DNA of 64,000 nucleotides, from positions 3,782,001 through 3,846,000 of the forward strand of contig JAGKQI010000098.1 in NCBI GenBank assembly GCA_018806915.1, given 5' to 3'. The notes under the pieces were generated by a model. It saw nothing but the letters and a program-made list of their open reading frames with translations. It did no database searches and was not told the DNA's origin. Origin of the DNA: Phytophthora colocasiae. Its lineage: Eukaryota; Oomycota; Peronosporomycetes; Peronosporales; Peronosporaceae. Below are positions 11,801-22,200 of the stretch, piece by piece; position 1 is the first letter of the stretch; each line of letters begins with the position of its first letter. A program made the translations under genes and the position numbers.

Positions 11801-11963
11801 CTTGCGCAAGCAGCTTGAGGCTATCGACGCAGCTGAACCAGCGCGCACGCAGTGGGCCACAGCGTCTTCCGACAAGGACTGGATGGAATTCGTGCCATCC
11901 GATCTCCGGAAACAAGCTCTGACGCCCGCTGAACGCGCCGAAAATCCTGTCTCTCTGAAGTAA
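8877..11963 (+). CDS. Gypsy-B antisense ORF, 1,028 aa, unknown function
   Basis: An uninterrupted frame opposite to gag-pol, between pol and the 3' LTR. Order: Ser/Ala-rich N-terminus (about 1-85); a globular block (about 130-290, from VGVPAYAEDFRVG to LKRQWVFNCQYW); a coiled coil (about 295-350, with DQIDALESEKSALEER); a Lys/Ser/Pro-rich linker; a second block (about 520-610, VVWKEVRPDLRLALLAGIAY to YYKMAEEELRR); a long acidic Ser/Asp then Lys/Ser region (about 620-770) with likely nuclear-localisation clusters such as KKSKRG; and a C-terminal globular domain (about 780-1000, with FHRREDLCPLV and WERTHWVIMDPDEDL). I recognise no family. Its intactness beside a damaged pol is notable. It could be an accessory nuclear protein or a captured host gene. 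Confidence 0.8.
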   Translation: MGSPLAPTSGNASGTGPASASTASRGDDGGNAASSGGSSSAPASQSSASAAPKQGVDAADSDEHVHMPDTSTASATAGSTPGVLPSLHRGPHILSTTGVDDLFGPGQQPLVEEKSDVPPNWVDPEPMPEGQPFLVGVPAYAEDFRVGNHIANIYGGPSVLVGLEGFTAADVSELERVIPDFTESQMLVPHVDSRNRMSLEAHMGSVDVLRELAAILLHLPHQRLAERVYKTSGYLKQMAGAHRRLRLQVESQGGASLVDTAAIQNESEDLKRQWVFNCQYWRHEVLDARRTASEVEDRVNAESKSLASHYQDQIDALESEKSALEERLEDSQAEVRLLKARPTTTATDSWGFLEYLFEHGELNGSWVRLRELLVNFQEGKAPPGDWDTIINVTAMDQRKAEIPDFSKRLAKHRSDQAAAAKKSTKVLDLTGAGSGVTVSGEHAGSSKKSGTRPVNKSGSPTRSTKSSGSPPPKPTRLSGKHRARVPQDRPKNYTPGIDSVRPANAKSPVSKDAVHTTLPAGVVWKEVRPDLRLALLAGIAYETAMKWLRTDKPAHSLFTGRPLVQMLVSMMYWRKLNQTPWTSYVPETYYKMAEEELRRLQKNDVEPPVWEALDAHVPYPISEPESTEDDPQKDPDFKESGEQESVSSDSASDDEKSSGNSDDSDDDESDDHSHAGNKRPRDYESSDSDDSGPIIPTKKSKRGSVHEASRSKSGSQKSGGTSTSSPKSKKSGGSPKSSSKDKKPQDSKSPKSSSGKRPSGKLRKSSLVSKSYKSLTPKELLTIEAPDTHCSSWLYYGVPVQPTSDTKTSIGQTPGFPDFEPHRHSLARLKKRWNSKKYQALLDEVPAPWEVMYQNRRTELYFHRREDLCPLVQADIEELASLMRKHAQALWERTHWVIMDPDEDLLSGEQHKERGLRRASLLRQYRGTVSKILKHKDFPETLMFEPGIWKVPDKYCPWIWQDPRARDIGGPKCLSLRKQLEAIDAAEPARTQWATASSDKDWMEFVPSDLRKQALTPAERAENPVSLK

Positions 11964-12348
11964 GTACGCCAGAAGCCTGGTGTACTCTTCACGACATCTC
12001 CGGGGAACTACACTTCTTCTTCCAGAACAACTTAGTCGTCTGCATATCGTAGCGTAGTAACAATTCCAAATATAGTTCCCCGACGACCTTATCCTTTAAT
12101 ATCCTCATATGTCATTCAGTAATCTTCTTCTCATAGCATCATCATAATCCACTTCGTAAAATTCCATCGTACACACACAACCACAAAATCATCTCCATAC
12201 AAATTCACATAACAATCACCATCTCTGGGAGTCACGCATCCCCGAAATCGCATTTCCGAAAGACATGTCTCTCAGACACCCCATCTCTGAAATACATCGC
12301 CCGGTGAACATCACTGTTCACCAGAGTTTTCAGAATAGGTTTTAGAGT
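11964..12348. other. Convergent spacer between antisense ORF and pol
   Basis: This 385-bp non-coding, CA/TC-rich stretch lies between two stop codons facing each other. Near 12302-12320 it has a short inverted repeat (GGTGAACA and TGTTCACC around a 3-4-nt loop) that is also a copy of the dispersed motif. It may serve 3'-end formation for both transcripts, but no polyadenylation signal was proven. Confidence 0.5.
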
Positions 12349-15300
12349 TTAAACTCTAGGGTGATCGTCTCCAGCTTGCATTGCCTGGAAACGAGCTCGC
12401 GCTCGTGCGCTCTGATTGAACTCATATAGCAAAGCGCCACAATTCAGCTTTGACAAGGGTAGCCACTCTGTCTCGTCGTACCCCTTCCACTTGACCAGGT
12501 ATTCGCGAAGTCTCTTGGAGGTCCTGGTACGTTTGTTCCACCGAGTGTCTAGTATCCTTTCCACTTCGTATTCATCATTCTCGGTGTCAGGCTCCCAACT
12601 GTCTTCTGGTAACAGCGCTGCATCAAAGTCATCATCCTCATGGACATCGAGTTCCACAGTCGGTCTTCTGGGAAACAAGGCTCTCGGCTTCAGGCGACTT
12701 ATATGAACCCAAGGGTTCACCCGATACCCGGTGTCCTCGACCTTCAGTTTCACACGAAAATCATCCAACATCTCTTCAATCCGGAAAGGACCATGCCACA
12801 TGTGTGCGAGTTTCCGACTCAACCCCGTTTGTACCTTGGGGATGTATAGCCACACGGCATCACCGACAGCAAATCTGGACTTCAGACGTTCCGACAACTC
12901 CTTCCACTTTCGGGTCTGTTCTTCAGAACGCTCCCGCTTGGCCTTCTTCTGAAGCTCTTCAGCACAGGCTTGAGCGTAGCTGTAATCTCGCTGCATCTTC
13001 CGACGCCACTCATAAGCAGTGCGCTCTTGTACACCAGAAGGTTTTGGACCAAGCATCGCGGACACAGTCCCGTGAGCATCCCATCCGTGTACCAGAAAAA
13101 ATGGTGTTTCCAGACGGGTCGCATCAAAGGAAGTGTTCAACGCGAACATCAGACGTTCGGCGTGGTCATCCCAGTCACTCTGGTCAGCTTCGGCGATGTA
13201 GGCCTTGATGGCGCGCACGACCGTCTGAACAGACCGTTCTTGTTGGCCGTTCGCCTGGGGACGGTACGCCGGGTCGCTCGTTGTCTACTTCCCAGGAGGT
13301 CCCGGAAGCACCTGAACACCTCACTCATGAACCTAGGGTCTTGATCATGGCGTATCAGGGAACTAGCTCCGAAATTCCGGAAGACACGTTCCTCGTAGGC
13401 CTCAGCGACATCTTGAGCCGTAGTAATACTCATAGGCTTGCACATCACATAGCCTGAGAACATGTCTTGGAACAACAACAGGAACGTGTTGCCTCTGGCA
13501 GACTTTGGCATGTGCGTCACGAAATCCATGGACACCACTTCAAAAGGTCGACTGGGCTCGATGTTACCGGGCGACGGTCCAGGATTCGGGGGACGCCCCT
13601 TGCCACTAGCACAGTCCATACACTCCTTGACGAACCTTTCCACATCCGCGTACATACCAATCCAGTAGAACTCGGAGCTCAGCTTCTCGAACGTACGTTT
13701 GATTCCCTGGTGAGCACCTTGGTAATCCCCATGAGCATAGTGCAGCATATCAGCATGCAAGTCTCTGGGAACTACAAGTCTGAGTTCATTGACCATGTCT
13801 CTCGGACGTTCTCTGGTAGCCCGGCTGAGGCGGTACAAAACATCTCTGGAATCCAAGATAAAATCATCGGCAATCCTGGCAAGCTTCCTCACCCGGGGTC
13901 GTGGTAGATCTCCCACGTCACCCTTAAGGAACTTGATAAGTTCTGCCAGATGAACATCGTGAGTCTGGTGAGCTTTGATCCGCCGCCAGCGTTCTTCCTG
14001 GAACTCCAATGAGCCCATAGGTTCACGAGCCTCCCCGTCATCTGGTAGGTTTGCTTCCTCCTGATGGCGTGCACGAGTGATGGCAACAAGCACCTTAGCA
14101 GCATGAGGCAGGGGCGCAGACGCTGGCCCTGGGTCATCCATCTCCGGTGTACAATCATGTTCACCAGAGGTCTGGTGAACATCGTCCGGGGCTTCAGAAA
14201 ACACCCCTTCGGGAGGCTTCATCAACTTCTCTGGGATCTTGGACACCAGTTTCAGATGAGTCAGTTCGTCAGGGTCTTGGACCTGCCAGGACTCGCCCAG
14301 GACAAGAGTCTTGGACGTCAGATAGTCCGCTGCTTGATTGAACTCACGCTTCACGTGCACTAGCTTCAGAGACTGGAACTTGATCTTCAGAGACTCAAAC
14401 TCGGACAATTTCCGCTGCAGATTCGGCTGATTGCAATTGATCAGACCTTGAGCTTGCTGGATAGCGATACGGGAGTCTCCGACAACTACCAAGTCTCGGA
14501 TACCACGTTCCAAAGCTAACTTCAATCCATTGATCAGACCACAGTACTCTGAGTCATTCACAGTGACGTCTTTCAGAGCGAACCCTTGGGCTTCCAGGAT
14601 GTTCCACCCCGGGAGCTCCCAGAGCACACATCCGCAGCTTCCCAGGCGAGTGGATGTCTTGGCGGCACCATCAAAACTCAGAACACAACCTCGGTAATCA
14701 GCCTCTAGCATCTCCACGCTAATGGGTGCTGGAGGTTTGACTCGCCCCTTGACGGGGATGAGGTTTTCAGAGACCTCATCGAGGTGTTCACGGGGTGTGA
14801 TGCCTGCTCCAAGGATAGCCGGGAGACCATCTTCATCTCGCTGGATCCTGCGAATCTCCAAGTTCCAATGTGACAACTTCAATCCCCACTTCACGTTCCG
14901 ACCATCAGCCGAACTGGATGACAGGAGCCATTTCAATACTGAATGTCTGGTGTACACCGTGATCACGGGACTCGTGTTTACCAGAGCCCGAAAGTTCTCC
15001 AGAACCCTGAGAATCGCGATGACCTCCTTCTCTGCGATGTGATACCGGAGTTCTGCCTCATTCAGCACACGTCCAGTGAACCGTACGGGGTGTATCACTC
15101 CGTCGTACTCTTGTCCCAAGACGGCTGAAGCAGCCCACGGGTTCGCATGGGGTATAATAACGAAGGGTCTGGCGCGATCTGGATGTCTGAGGAGCGGTGT
15201 CGAGACAATCTTACGCTTCAGGATCTCAAAGGCTTCCTTAGCCCGGGCAAAATCTCGACCAGCACGAATCTGTTCATCGGACAACTCGTAGAGTACAGCA

Positions 15301-18076
15301 GCGATCACCGGTAAGTCTTCGATAAACTTGTTGTAGTAATTCAGACTTCCCATGAAACTCTGTACTCCCTTGAGTGTCGACGGAAACGGCAATTCTTCCA
15401 CTCCCTTGACGATCTTCGGCGTGGCTCTCAATCCTTCAGCACTGATCTCATGCGACAGATAAGGAATCGTCAACTTCCCAAACTCGCTCTTGGGCAGGCT
15501 CACTGAAATATTCCAATATCTGAGTCTGAAAAGCAAGGCGTTCAGGTCTTCACAAAGTTGATCCCAGGTGGGTGCCCCATGAGCAATGTCGTCAATGTAG
15601 GAACTTCGACCTAGTACCGGTCCCAAGAAGGACGGGACTGGGATGTTCCTCTGAAAGACAGTCATTTGGTCGGTGAGCACCGGAACCTCTGGCATGTGTT
15701 CATCAGAGTTCTGAAGTTGTTCACCAGACATCAGACCATGTACATCAGAGTTCTGGGGCTCTAACTTCAGGAATTCTAACACATCAGGATCAACGTCGGC
15801 TTCCTCTTCAGGTGACAATCGCACGAACCCCCACAGGCAGTTATCCAGCATAGCCTGGTATACCAGGGGCGCGTTCTTCAGACCGAAAGGCATTCTTACC
15901 CACTGGAAGTGTCCAAATGGGCAGATGAACGCTGAGATCAGCCTTGCACGCTCCGTCATTCGAATAGCCCAAAAACCACTCGCCATATCCAGACTCATAA
16001 ACCACAGTGCTGCCTCAAAACCAATCAACAGATCGTCTATCAGGGGTAACGGATAACGCGACAACTGGATAAAACCATTCACCACGCGATAATCAATGCA
16101 CATGCGTATATCCACACCATTCTTCTTGAGAACAATCACTATTGGTGATGCCCAAGGCGAAGTCGAGTACTCAATGAGTCCGGTCTCCAGGAGCTTCTTC
16201 AGCAGTTCGTACACTTTGATCATCAGGTGAGGGGCAACGGACCTCGGACGCTGGGCAACAGGTTTAGCGTCTCCCACGTCCAAGTCACAGACCACGCCCC
16301 TTGCCGGTGCAGGTGCGGCATTGCCGTCTCCCAGAAAGATTTTCCGATGATACTTCAGGATGTCCCTGAGTTTCTGCTCCACCTCCGGCGTCGTTTTCCC
16401 GGGTACTCCGACGTCAGCCTTGTCGATGTCGCATTCGGGGGTCAAATCTTCCAATTCAGGCAGCATAAGCAGTTGGTCACGTAATTGAGAGAGTAGGTCT
16501 GTTCCTTCCCGTATGTAGACACCGGGTTCCAGATCCAATTCCTCATTCGTGACTCGCATGCACCGCTCGTACTCGGCTCGGAGCGTTTCCACAGGGGTGC
16601 CTGGCATACTCTGGATTGGGATGTCCCATGAACAGTCTGTCGGATCCTCATCTCCCATGGACAGTTCACCAGAAACACTCAGGGTGACCTCATCCTCGAC
16701 CATGTTACCTGAAATTCCAGATGTGTTTCCGGAGTCTTTCGGAGTCGCTTTCTCTGACACCGATTCCAGATCTCCGGTGTCCACAGCGGTATCTCGGGTC
16801 TCCTCTTTTCCGGCATCCACCCAGTCATCTGTCTGCGTAGCCACATCCAAGGCGAAACGAACTCGTTTTGTTCGTGGGACCGAAGTAGGCCTCACAAACT
16901 GTACTCGAGCATTATCTAGCCTTGGGCGCTGTAAGATCTTAGTGGGCCACGGGTATACCGGATGATCCACACATGGAGGCTGAGGTATCAAATCCTCCAA
17001 GTCAGCTTCGGCCTTCAGACGTCTCTTCGTTTCTGGTGACGGAGTGTTCTCCAGAATCAAAACTTCCCAGTCACGATAGGCTGCAGAGCCTGGCCGTACA
17101 AAGCGACCATGTCGTGGGAAAAATCCATACTCCACAATCCTTGCAACGTCAGAAAATTCATTCACCCAAGTATTCTTGTCAGAAATGTTCACCACGCGCA
17201 CCGCCACAGGCCATGACCGGGCTGCATAAATCAGCTGAGTCACCCAACGGTCTCCACGTCCCGCCCACACGACTTCTCGTTGCGGGTTCGTCGGACCATA
17301 ATCAATGCGAACAACAAATTCTTCACCAGGTCTCAGAAGTACAGCTTCACTTGGTCTGATGGACCTGTTCCTGCCGATATGATCACCGGGCTCCCAGCTG
17401 CACATCATCACCACGACTTCGTCTGGCATAGATACCAGTCCCTCACGAACGCTGATCCTCAGACCAGCAGCGAACATGAATCCCATTCCCAATAGCACGT
17501 TTATACCTTCGCCGATATTCGCAACCCAGACATCAACAATGTAAACCACCCTCGGTCCGAGAGTCAGCTTGATCTCAGCACTGGCACCAATGTACGTCGG
17601 AACTCCTCCCATCCCAGACACTCTTGTTTGTTTGTGTGACTTGAGCCTGAGTCCGAGCTTACGCGCAAAGTCGTAACTCAGGATGTTGATAGTCGCACCG
17701 GTGTCCAGGAGAATCTTGGTCCGATGATCATTGACAGCGCCATGTACCATAACCACATCACGCTTTGCGGGATCAAGGTAGTGATCCTCCCACCAGCCAT
17801 AACATTCCCCGTCTTTCAGACGAAACTGGATTGTGTCGTCCGGAGGCGGTTCATTGTCTCTCGGAAAGTCCGGTGAACAGTCTCTCGGAAAGTCCGATGA
17901 ACTGTCTCTCAGACGCGGAATTTCTGAAGACATGGCTGATTCTTGAGCTAAAGCGGTCATGCAATGTTGATTTTTAGGTTGGGTTGTTTTCAGCTCCGGT
18001 CCTACGTACACTAGAACACATAACTCTGGGGGTGTGCCTTGCCCGGCGCGTTTCGGATCCCCATCCGACGGGCTTG
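12349..18076 (-). pseudogene. pol: Gypsy-B pol: PR-RT-RH-aRH-INT-chromodomain, one frameshift
   Basis: Protease has LLDTGATINIL (DTG at 17698-17706). RT has CIDYRVVNGF, MPFGLKNAP and YIDD (15588-15599). The first RNase H is degenerate (see 14310-15200) and is followed by a second archaeal-type RNase H. Integrase has an HHCC finger (HADMLHYAHGDYQG to CMDCASGK) and catalytic codons D 13524-13526, D 13344-13346 and E 13237-13239. Between the last two, near 13255-13275, one base appears missing, moving the Glu and all later sequence to another frame. The C-terminal part (12349-13218) contains a GPFRIEEM module and a chromodomain (YEVERILDTRW to YLVKWKGYDETEW). The frame is open upstream of 18011 into the end of gag, so pol is probably made by frameshifting rather than from its own start. 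Confidence 0.93.
14310..15200 (-). other. Dual RNase H region of Gypsy-B pol
   Basis: The upstream Gypsy-type RNase H has lost key acids: the usual D-A-S is H-A-N (15141-15149), T-D-H is T-R-H (14943-14951), and the terminal D-x-L-S motif is not seen, while EKEV remains. The downstream domain keeps the full archaeal-type set: FDG (D at 14670-14672), NDSEY (E at 14547-14549), GDS (D at 14475-14477) and N-x-A-A-D (D at 14325-14327). Dual RNase H pols are known in plant Tat elements and, to my recollection, in oomycete Gypsy elements. The second domain is the likely active enzyme. Confidence 0.85.
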
Positions 18077-18086
18077 CTAGTTTAAC
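18041..18086 (-). promoter_or_regulatory. Predicted -1 ribosomal frameshift signal, Gypsy-B gag-pol
   Basis: In the gag frame the last codons are CAG TTA AAC TAG, giving the heptamer G TTA AAC (18080-18086), aligned X XXY YYZ and abutting the stop (18077-18079). GUUAAAC is an established slippery sequence. After a 6-nt spacer the minus strand can form an outer stem GCCCG/CGGGC (18069-18073 with 18041-18045) enclosing an inner hairpin CGGAT-GGGG-ATCCG (18054-18067). The -1 frame is open from here into pol. Confidence 0.75.
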
Positions 18087-19234
18087 TGTTTCCCAGAGTC
18101 AGCCTCGTCACCCAGGAGTCTCTCCAGTAGGTGATCCGGCAGGTCCTTCAGTGTACCTTGACGGGCTAGTTTCTTGAGGGATTCCAGAGTCTTGATATCT
18201 TCGCATGGTCTCCCAGAGTGCACCTTTCCGCAAACCTCACACGGCGGTACTCGGCACATCCTGCTCGGGTGACCTTTCTCCTGACACCGATCACAGACGA
18301 TGTCTCTCCAGCAACTCTCCTCCGAATGACCCGAGCGGCGACACTTCTCGCAGAACTTGTTCCAGTAGTCCGGGTTATCACGACGTGTATGCTGGAAATC
18401 TTGACCTGATGACCCTCGGGGAGACTGGGGCGGCGGTCGCCATCCCATGTTGTCCATGACCCGATAAACTTCGTTTGTCAGAGCCTGAGTCCAATCAGCA
18501 CCGCCAGGCGCCTGAGAGGCAGATTGTACACCAGACGAAGATTGTACACCAGACATCTCGCGATCGTGTTCTGACGACGAAGCTCTGGTATCCTTCTCTT
18601 GAGTTCTGGTGTCCGCATCGACATCGTCAGAGGCATCCGGGTCTGCTTCTCGGGCGACGTAAGTCTTCCCCATACGCTTCGGCTTAAACTGTCCGCGTGG
18701 GAGATTGTCCGCTCGGAAATCCCGATGTCTGGTGGTCGTAGTGTCTTGATCAGCAGTCCGCCAGACATCTTCGTCCTGTTGCAGAGCATATTCCAAGTCC
18801 GAGATACTCCTGAACTTCCGGCCTTGTAGCGCGATCTTCAGACGCCCGTCCTTCAGCTTGGTGATGTACCTCAGAACATGTTTCTCCAGGCGTCTGGAGG
18901 ATTTTCTGAAGTCCACCTCGGCTTTTCCGGCGGCCGAGTTCAGGCGGTAAAAGAAGTCCAACGGAGTCTCGGAACTCTTCATTTCCATCGTGAAGTATCT
19001 CTCGGAGTATGATGACCGGGCCTTGCAATAACGCCTGCGGAACTCCGATGATAACTCCTTCCAGTCACGGGAAACACTCTTCGGGAGCTGGTTAAACCAA
19101 TCTCTGGCAGACACTGGGAGCTTCAGCTTGAGCTCTTGAATGCGGGTCTTGTTCGTCCACGCTCCCTGAGATGCCATGTTCACGAAGCGCTCCCACCAGT
19201 GAACACGCTCCCGTAATGTCGCTCGGGGATCAAA
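18077..19234 (-). CDS. gag: Gypsy-B gag, C-terminal part (capsid-like domain and zinc knuckles)
   Basis: In frame with the large ORF upstream but separated from it by TAA at 19235-19237. It begins inside the retrotransposon gag domain: after the stop the frame reads FDPRATLRERVHWWERF, then ARDWFNQLP, SSEFRRRYC and TPLDFFYRLN, the usual fold core. A Ser/Asp-rich linker follows, then Cys/His knuckles (FCEKCRRSGHSEESC; VCDRCQEKGHPSRMC; PPCEVCGKVHSGRPC). If translated alone from the first ATG (19183) it would lack the start of the domain. The gag stop TAG is at 18077-18079. Confidence 0.85.
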   Translation of the reverse strand, partial: FDPRATLRERVHWWERFVNMASQGAWTNKTRIQELKLKLPVSARDWFNQLPKSVSRDWKELSSEFRRRYCKARSSYSERYFTMEMKSSETPLDFFYRLNSAAGKAEVDFRKSSRRLEKHVLRYITKLKDGRLKIALQGRKFRSISDLEYALQQDEDVWRTADQDTTTTRHRDFRADNLPRGQFKPKRMGKTYVAREADPDASDDVDADTRTQEKDTRASSSEHDREMSGVQSSSGVQSASQAPGGADWTQALTNEVYRVMDNMGWRPPPQSPRGSSGQDFQHTRRDNPDYWNKFCEKCRRSGHSEESCWRDIVCDRCQEKGHPSRMCRVPPCEVCGKVHSGRPCEDIKTLESLKKLARQGTLKDLPDHLLERLLGDEADSGKQLN

Positions 19235-22200
19235 TTATCCGATGATACTTGAGTTTATGAAGGGCCTCATAGTCAACAAGGTCGCTCCAGCTTGTCCCTG
19301 GGACGCAGAAGTCAGGTTTACAACCTCCGGAGGATCCAAGTCATCAGAAGACGAATCACTTGAGTCCGAGCTTGAGTCACTTGAGCTTCCACCCGGGTCT
19401 GGGTCATTCCTGCGTCTTCCAGGCCTTCGAGGAGCGTCCCGGCCATCTTCAGAGCGTCTTTCACTCGGTTTCCGGTGTCCATCGCGCCTGGGAGTCGCTG
19501 GGCGCCTTCCTTCAGTCTTGACCTCGGTCAGGGGAGCCGCTTGAGCCGTCTGGGTCGTCGTAGCGGCCGCGGTGGCCGCGCCATGCCTTCCAGCCTTCGC
19601 GCGCTTGGTTTCGGTCGATCTCCGTAGGGGAAGAGGCGCATGGAAGGCCTCCGTCGTTTTAATGGGTGTAACCCTACCCCTGCTGGCGACTCCTTCTGAT
19701 CCCCTAACCCCCGGTGTGCAATCTCCCGTATCCCGACTGTTCACCAGAAGTCCGGTTGCCGGTTTAGGGTCATGTTCACCGGAGATCCGACTTGAAGTTG
19801 CTACTTCAGGGTGGGCGACCCCTTGAACTTGGGACAATGTTGCACGAAGGTTCCTCAATTCTGCGGCCTGGAAACACTGCATGTTCTGGGAACTTTCCCG
19901 CTCCCTGTCGCGCTCCGACTCCACGTCGTGCACCCGCTGTCGTAAGGTCTCCATTTGCGAAATCCAGTCACGTTTCAGCTCGTCTGCCCAACGCGCACGT
20001 TCGGCTTCGGCCTCGGCTTCCCGTTGTTTCCAGCGATCTGCAAACTCGGTCTCCAGACGCTGTACGTCGGAAAACTGTTCACCAGAAACTTGTTCGTCGG
20101 ACACCTGTCTCTCAGACGATTTCGAATGATACTTGAGCTTAGACTCTGACGCTTGACTCCGACGTTCTTCCAAGTCATCCGCGCGTCTCTGGGCTTCCAG
20201 TCTGGCGCTCTCAGACTCAAGTAGTCGGTCGGTAAGTGTCTGGATCTGCTGGCGCGTATCAAGTTCCCGTTGTTCACGTCGACGTTCACGCTCCATGGAT
20301 TCCAGACGTTCTCTGGCCAGAAATTCCTTCTGCTCCTGTTCCATCCGACGCTGCCATTCCTGTTGCTGCCGCATAGCGTTCAGTTCGATCTGCGCTGGGC
20401 CTGATCTCTGAGAACTTCGTGTGTGGCTTGACGCAACGGAACTCAGGCGTCTGGAAGACATTTTCTGGTGATCCTCGCTCTTCAGACTCTGATGACTGCT
20501 CTGGTGGCTTCTCCCACGACTCGAGACGGACGATGATGGAGCTTCTGGCGTCCGGTGAACAGAATCTCGTACAGAATTTCTGGTAGACAACTGTCTCTCG
20601 GACTTCACTTCTGGAAACTCCGCCTTCTCTTCCAACATCTCGAAGTCTTCAGGCTCCGACTTCACCGGCATCAGCGTTCGTGTCACGTGGATCCCCATAG
20701 ACTCTCCGGCGAGCATTCCTCCGGCTTCAGCACCTTGGGCGATCATCGCCAGACCTCCGACGGACAACGGCATATGTGCAGACGCCCCTCGACTCATGGA
20801 CATCAGCGACGAGTCTGTGGAACTTCCACGAGAGGTCTGGAGTCCCGACGAGTGGTCATCCGACGTACGTGAGGTCCCGATGACACTTGGCACAGGCGCA
20901 TCAGTCGTCAGAGAGCTACCTCGATCTTCCGACATTGGTACACCAGACTCCAAGCGAGTGCTATCAGAGTGACTCTCGTATACCGGCAGCGAGCTCAGCG
21001 ACGGTGTCGACAGTGCAGATGGTGTCGACGAGACTTGTGGGCGTGGCGGACCATGTTGCAGGCGCTTGGACTGCGGCGGTTCTCCACTGCTGGACCCGTC
21101 GGAACTATGTGTGACTCTGAGTCCGGTCACCCGGAGTCTCATAATCAGCTGTCGTCCTTGTAGGTCGGCCTTCCCATCGCGTAATATACCATCACCTTCG
21201 CCTTGACGTGCTTCGTTGCCTACCTTTGTGTCTTCTGGGAGTCGATTGACCTGTGACCTGGCGGTCACAGTGGCCCACTCAACCAGTTCTTCAGCAAGTC
21301 GACTCTGAAGCTCCGTCGCCACACTGCGCACTTGAGGTTCGAAGATAGCAGACGCTTGGGTCTGAGACCACCTCGGTAGCAGGTTCTGGAACGCAAATCC
21401 TGCTTCATACAGCATCGTCTGAAGGACAGCGACGCATTCAGGTGCCGTCAGGGTATTCATCGAGATCTCGATGTACGACAAGTCTTGGATTCGGCCAAAA
21501 CTATGGCGCCTCAAGCAGAACTCCGATATCCACATGTCTTCTGGAAATACTGAAGAACACCGCCACTTGATGTAGTCGCCCGTTGCTGCCGCAGCCTTCT
21601 GAAAGACATTCGCGTCAGGCTTCGCTGTTCGCCAGGCGTATTCGACGTTCGGCGGAACAATTCTTCCAGCGTCCATGTCCCTCCAGCGGCGGAACTCACG
21701 GCGTACGTACTTCAGGGCACGTTCTCCATCCAGCGAATCGGCCCTCCCAGACTCATCAGACGGTGTCTTCAGAGAATCTTCGGACTTCATCGGCATGTCG
21801 TCAGACATCGGAGTGTCTTCGGACTTTGGAGTCTTCGAGACACGTTCATCAACCAGTCCGGGTTCCGTCTTCACTTCCCCCACGGACTTCCCAGAAGTCG
21901 TCGACTCAGAACACAAGTCAATGACCTCCGGGGACTCAACCACGTCGGCGCCTCCCTCAGACGCCTCATCACCACCCTCACGGGCAGTGGCCACCTCGTC
22001 ACCAGAAGCTTCAGCTTCGGACGGGCCTTCCTCAGAACCTTGTTCACCAGACACATTGGGTGTCTCTTGGGCTTCAGGCTCCGCAGCAGGCTGGTCCTCG
22101 ACCGCCGGTTCCGGGACGTTCACCTCATCGGCTGCTTCCTTTTCACGTGCAGCCTTCCTCTTCTCGCGTGCCGCCTTCTGAACAGCATCCAAGTCGGGTT

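Noticed and set aside
12349..18076. Envelope-like gene after pol in Gypsy-B
   Set aside because: Nothing on the coding strand follows the chromodomain. The ORF in that slot is antisense and has no signal peptide, membrane helix or fusion-like segment.
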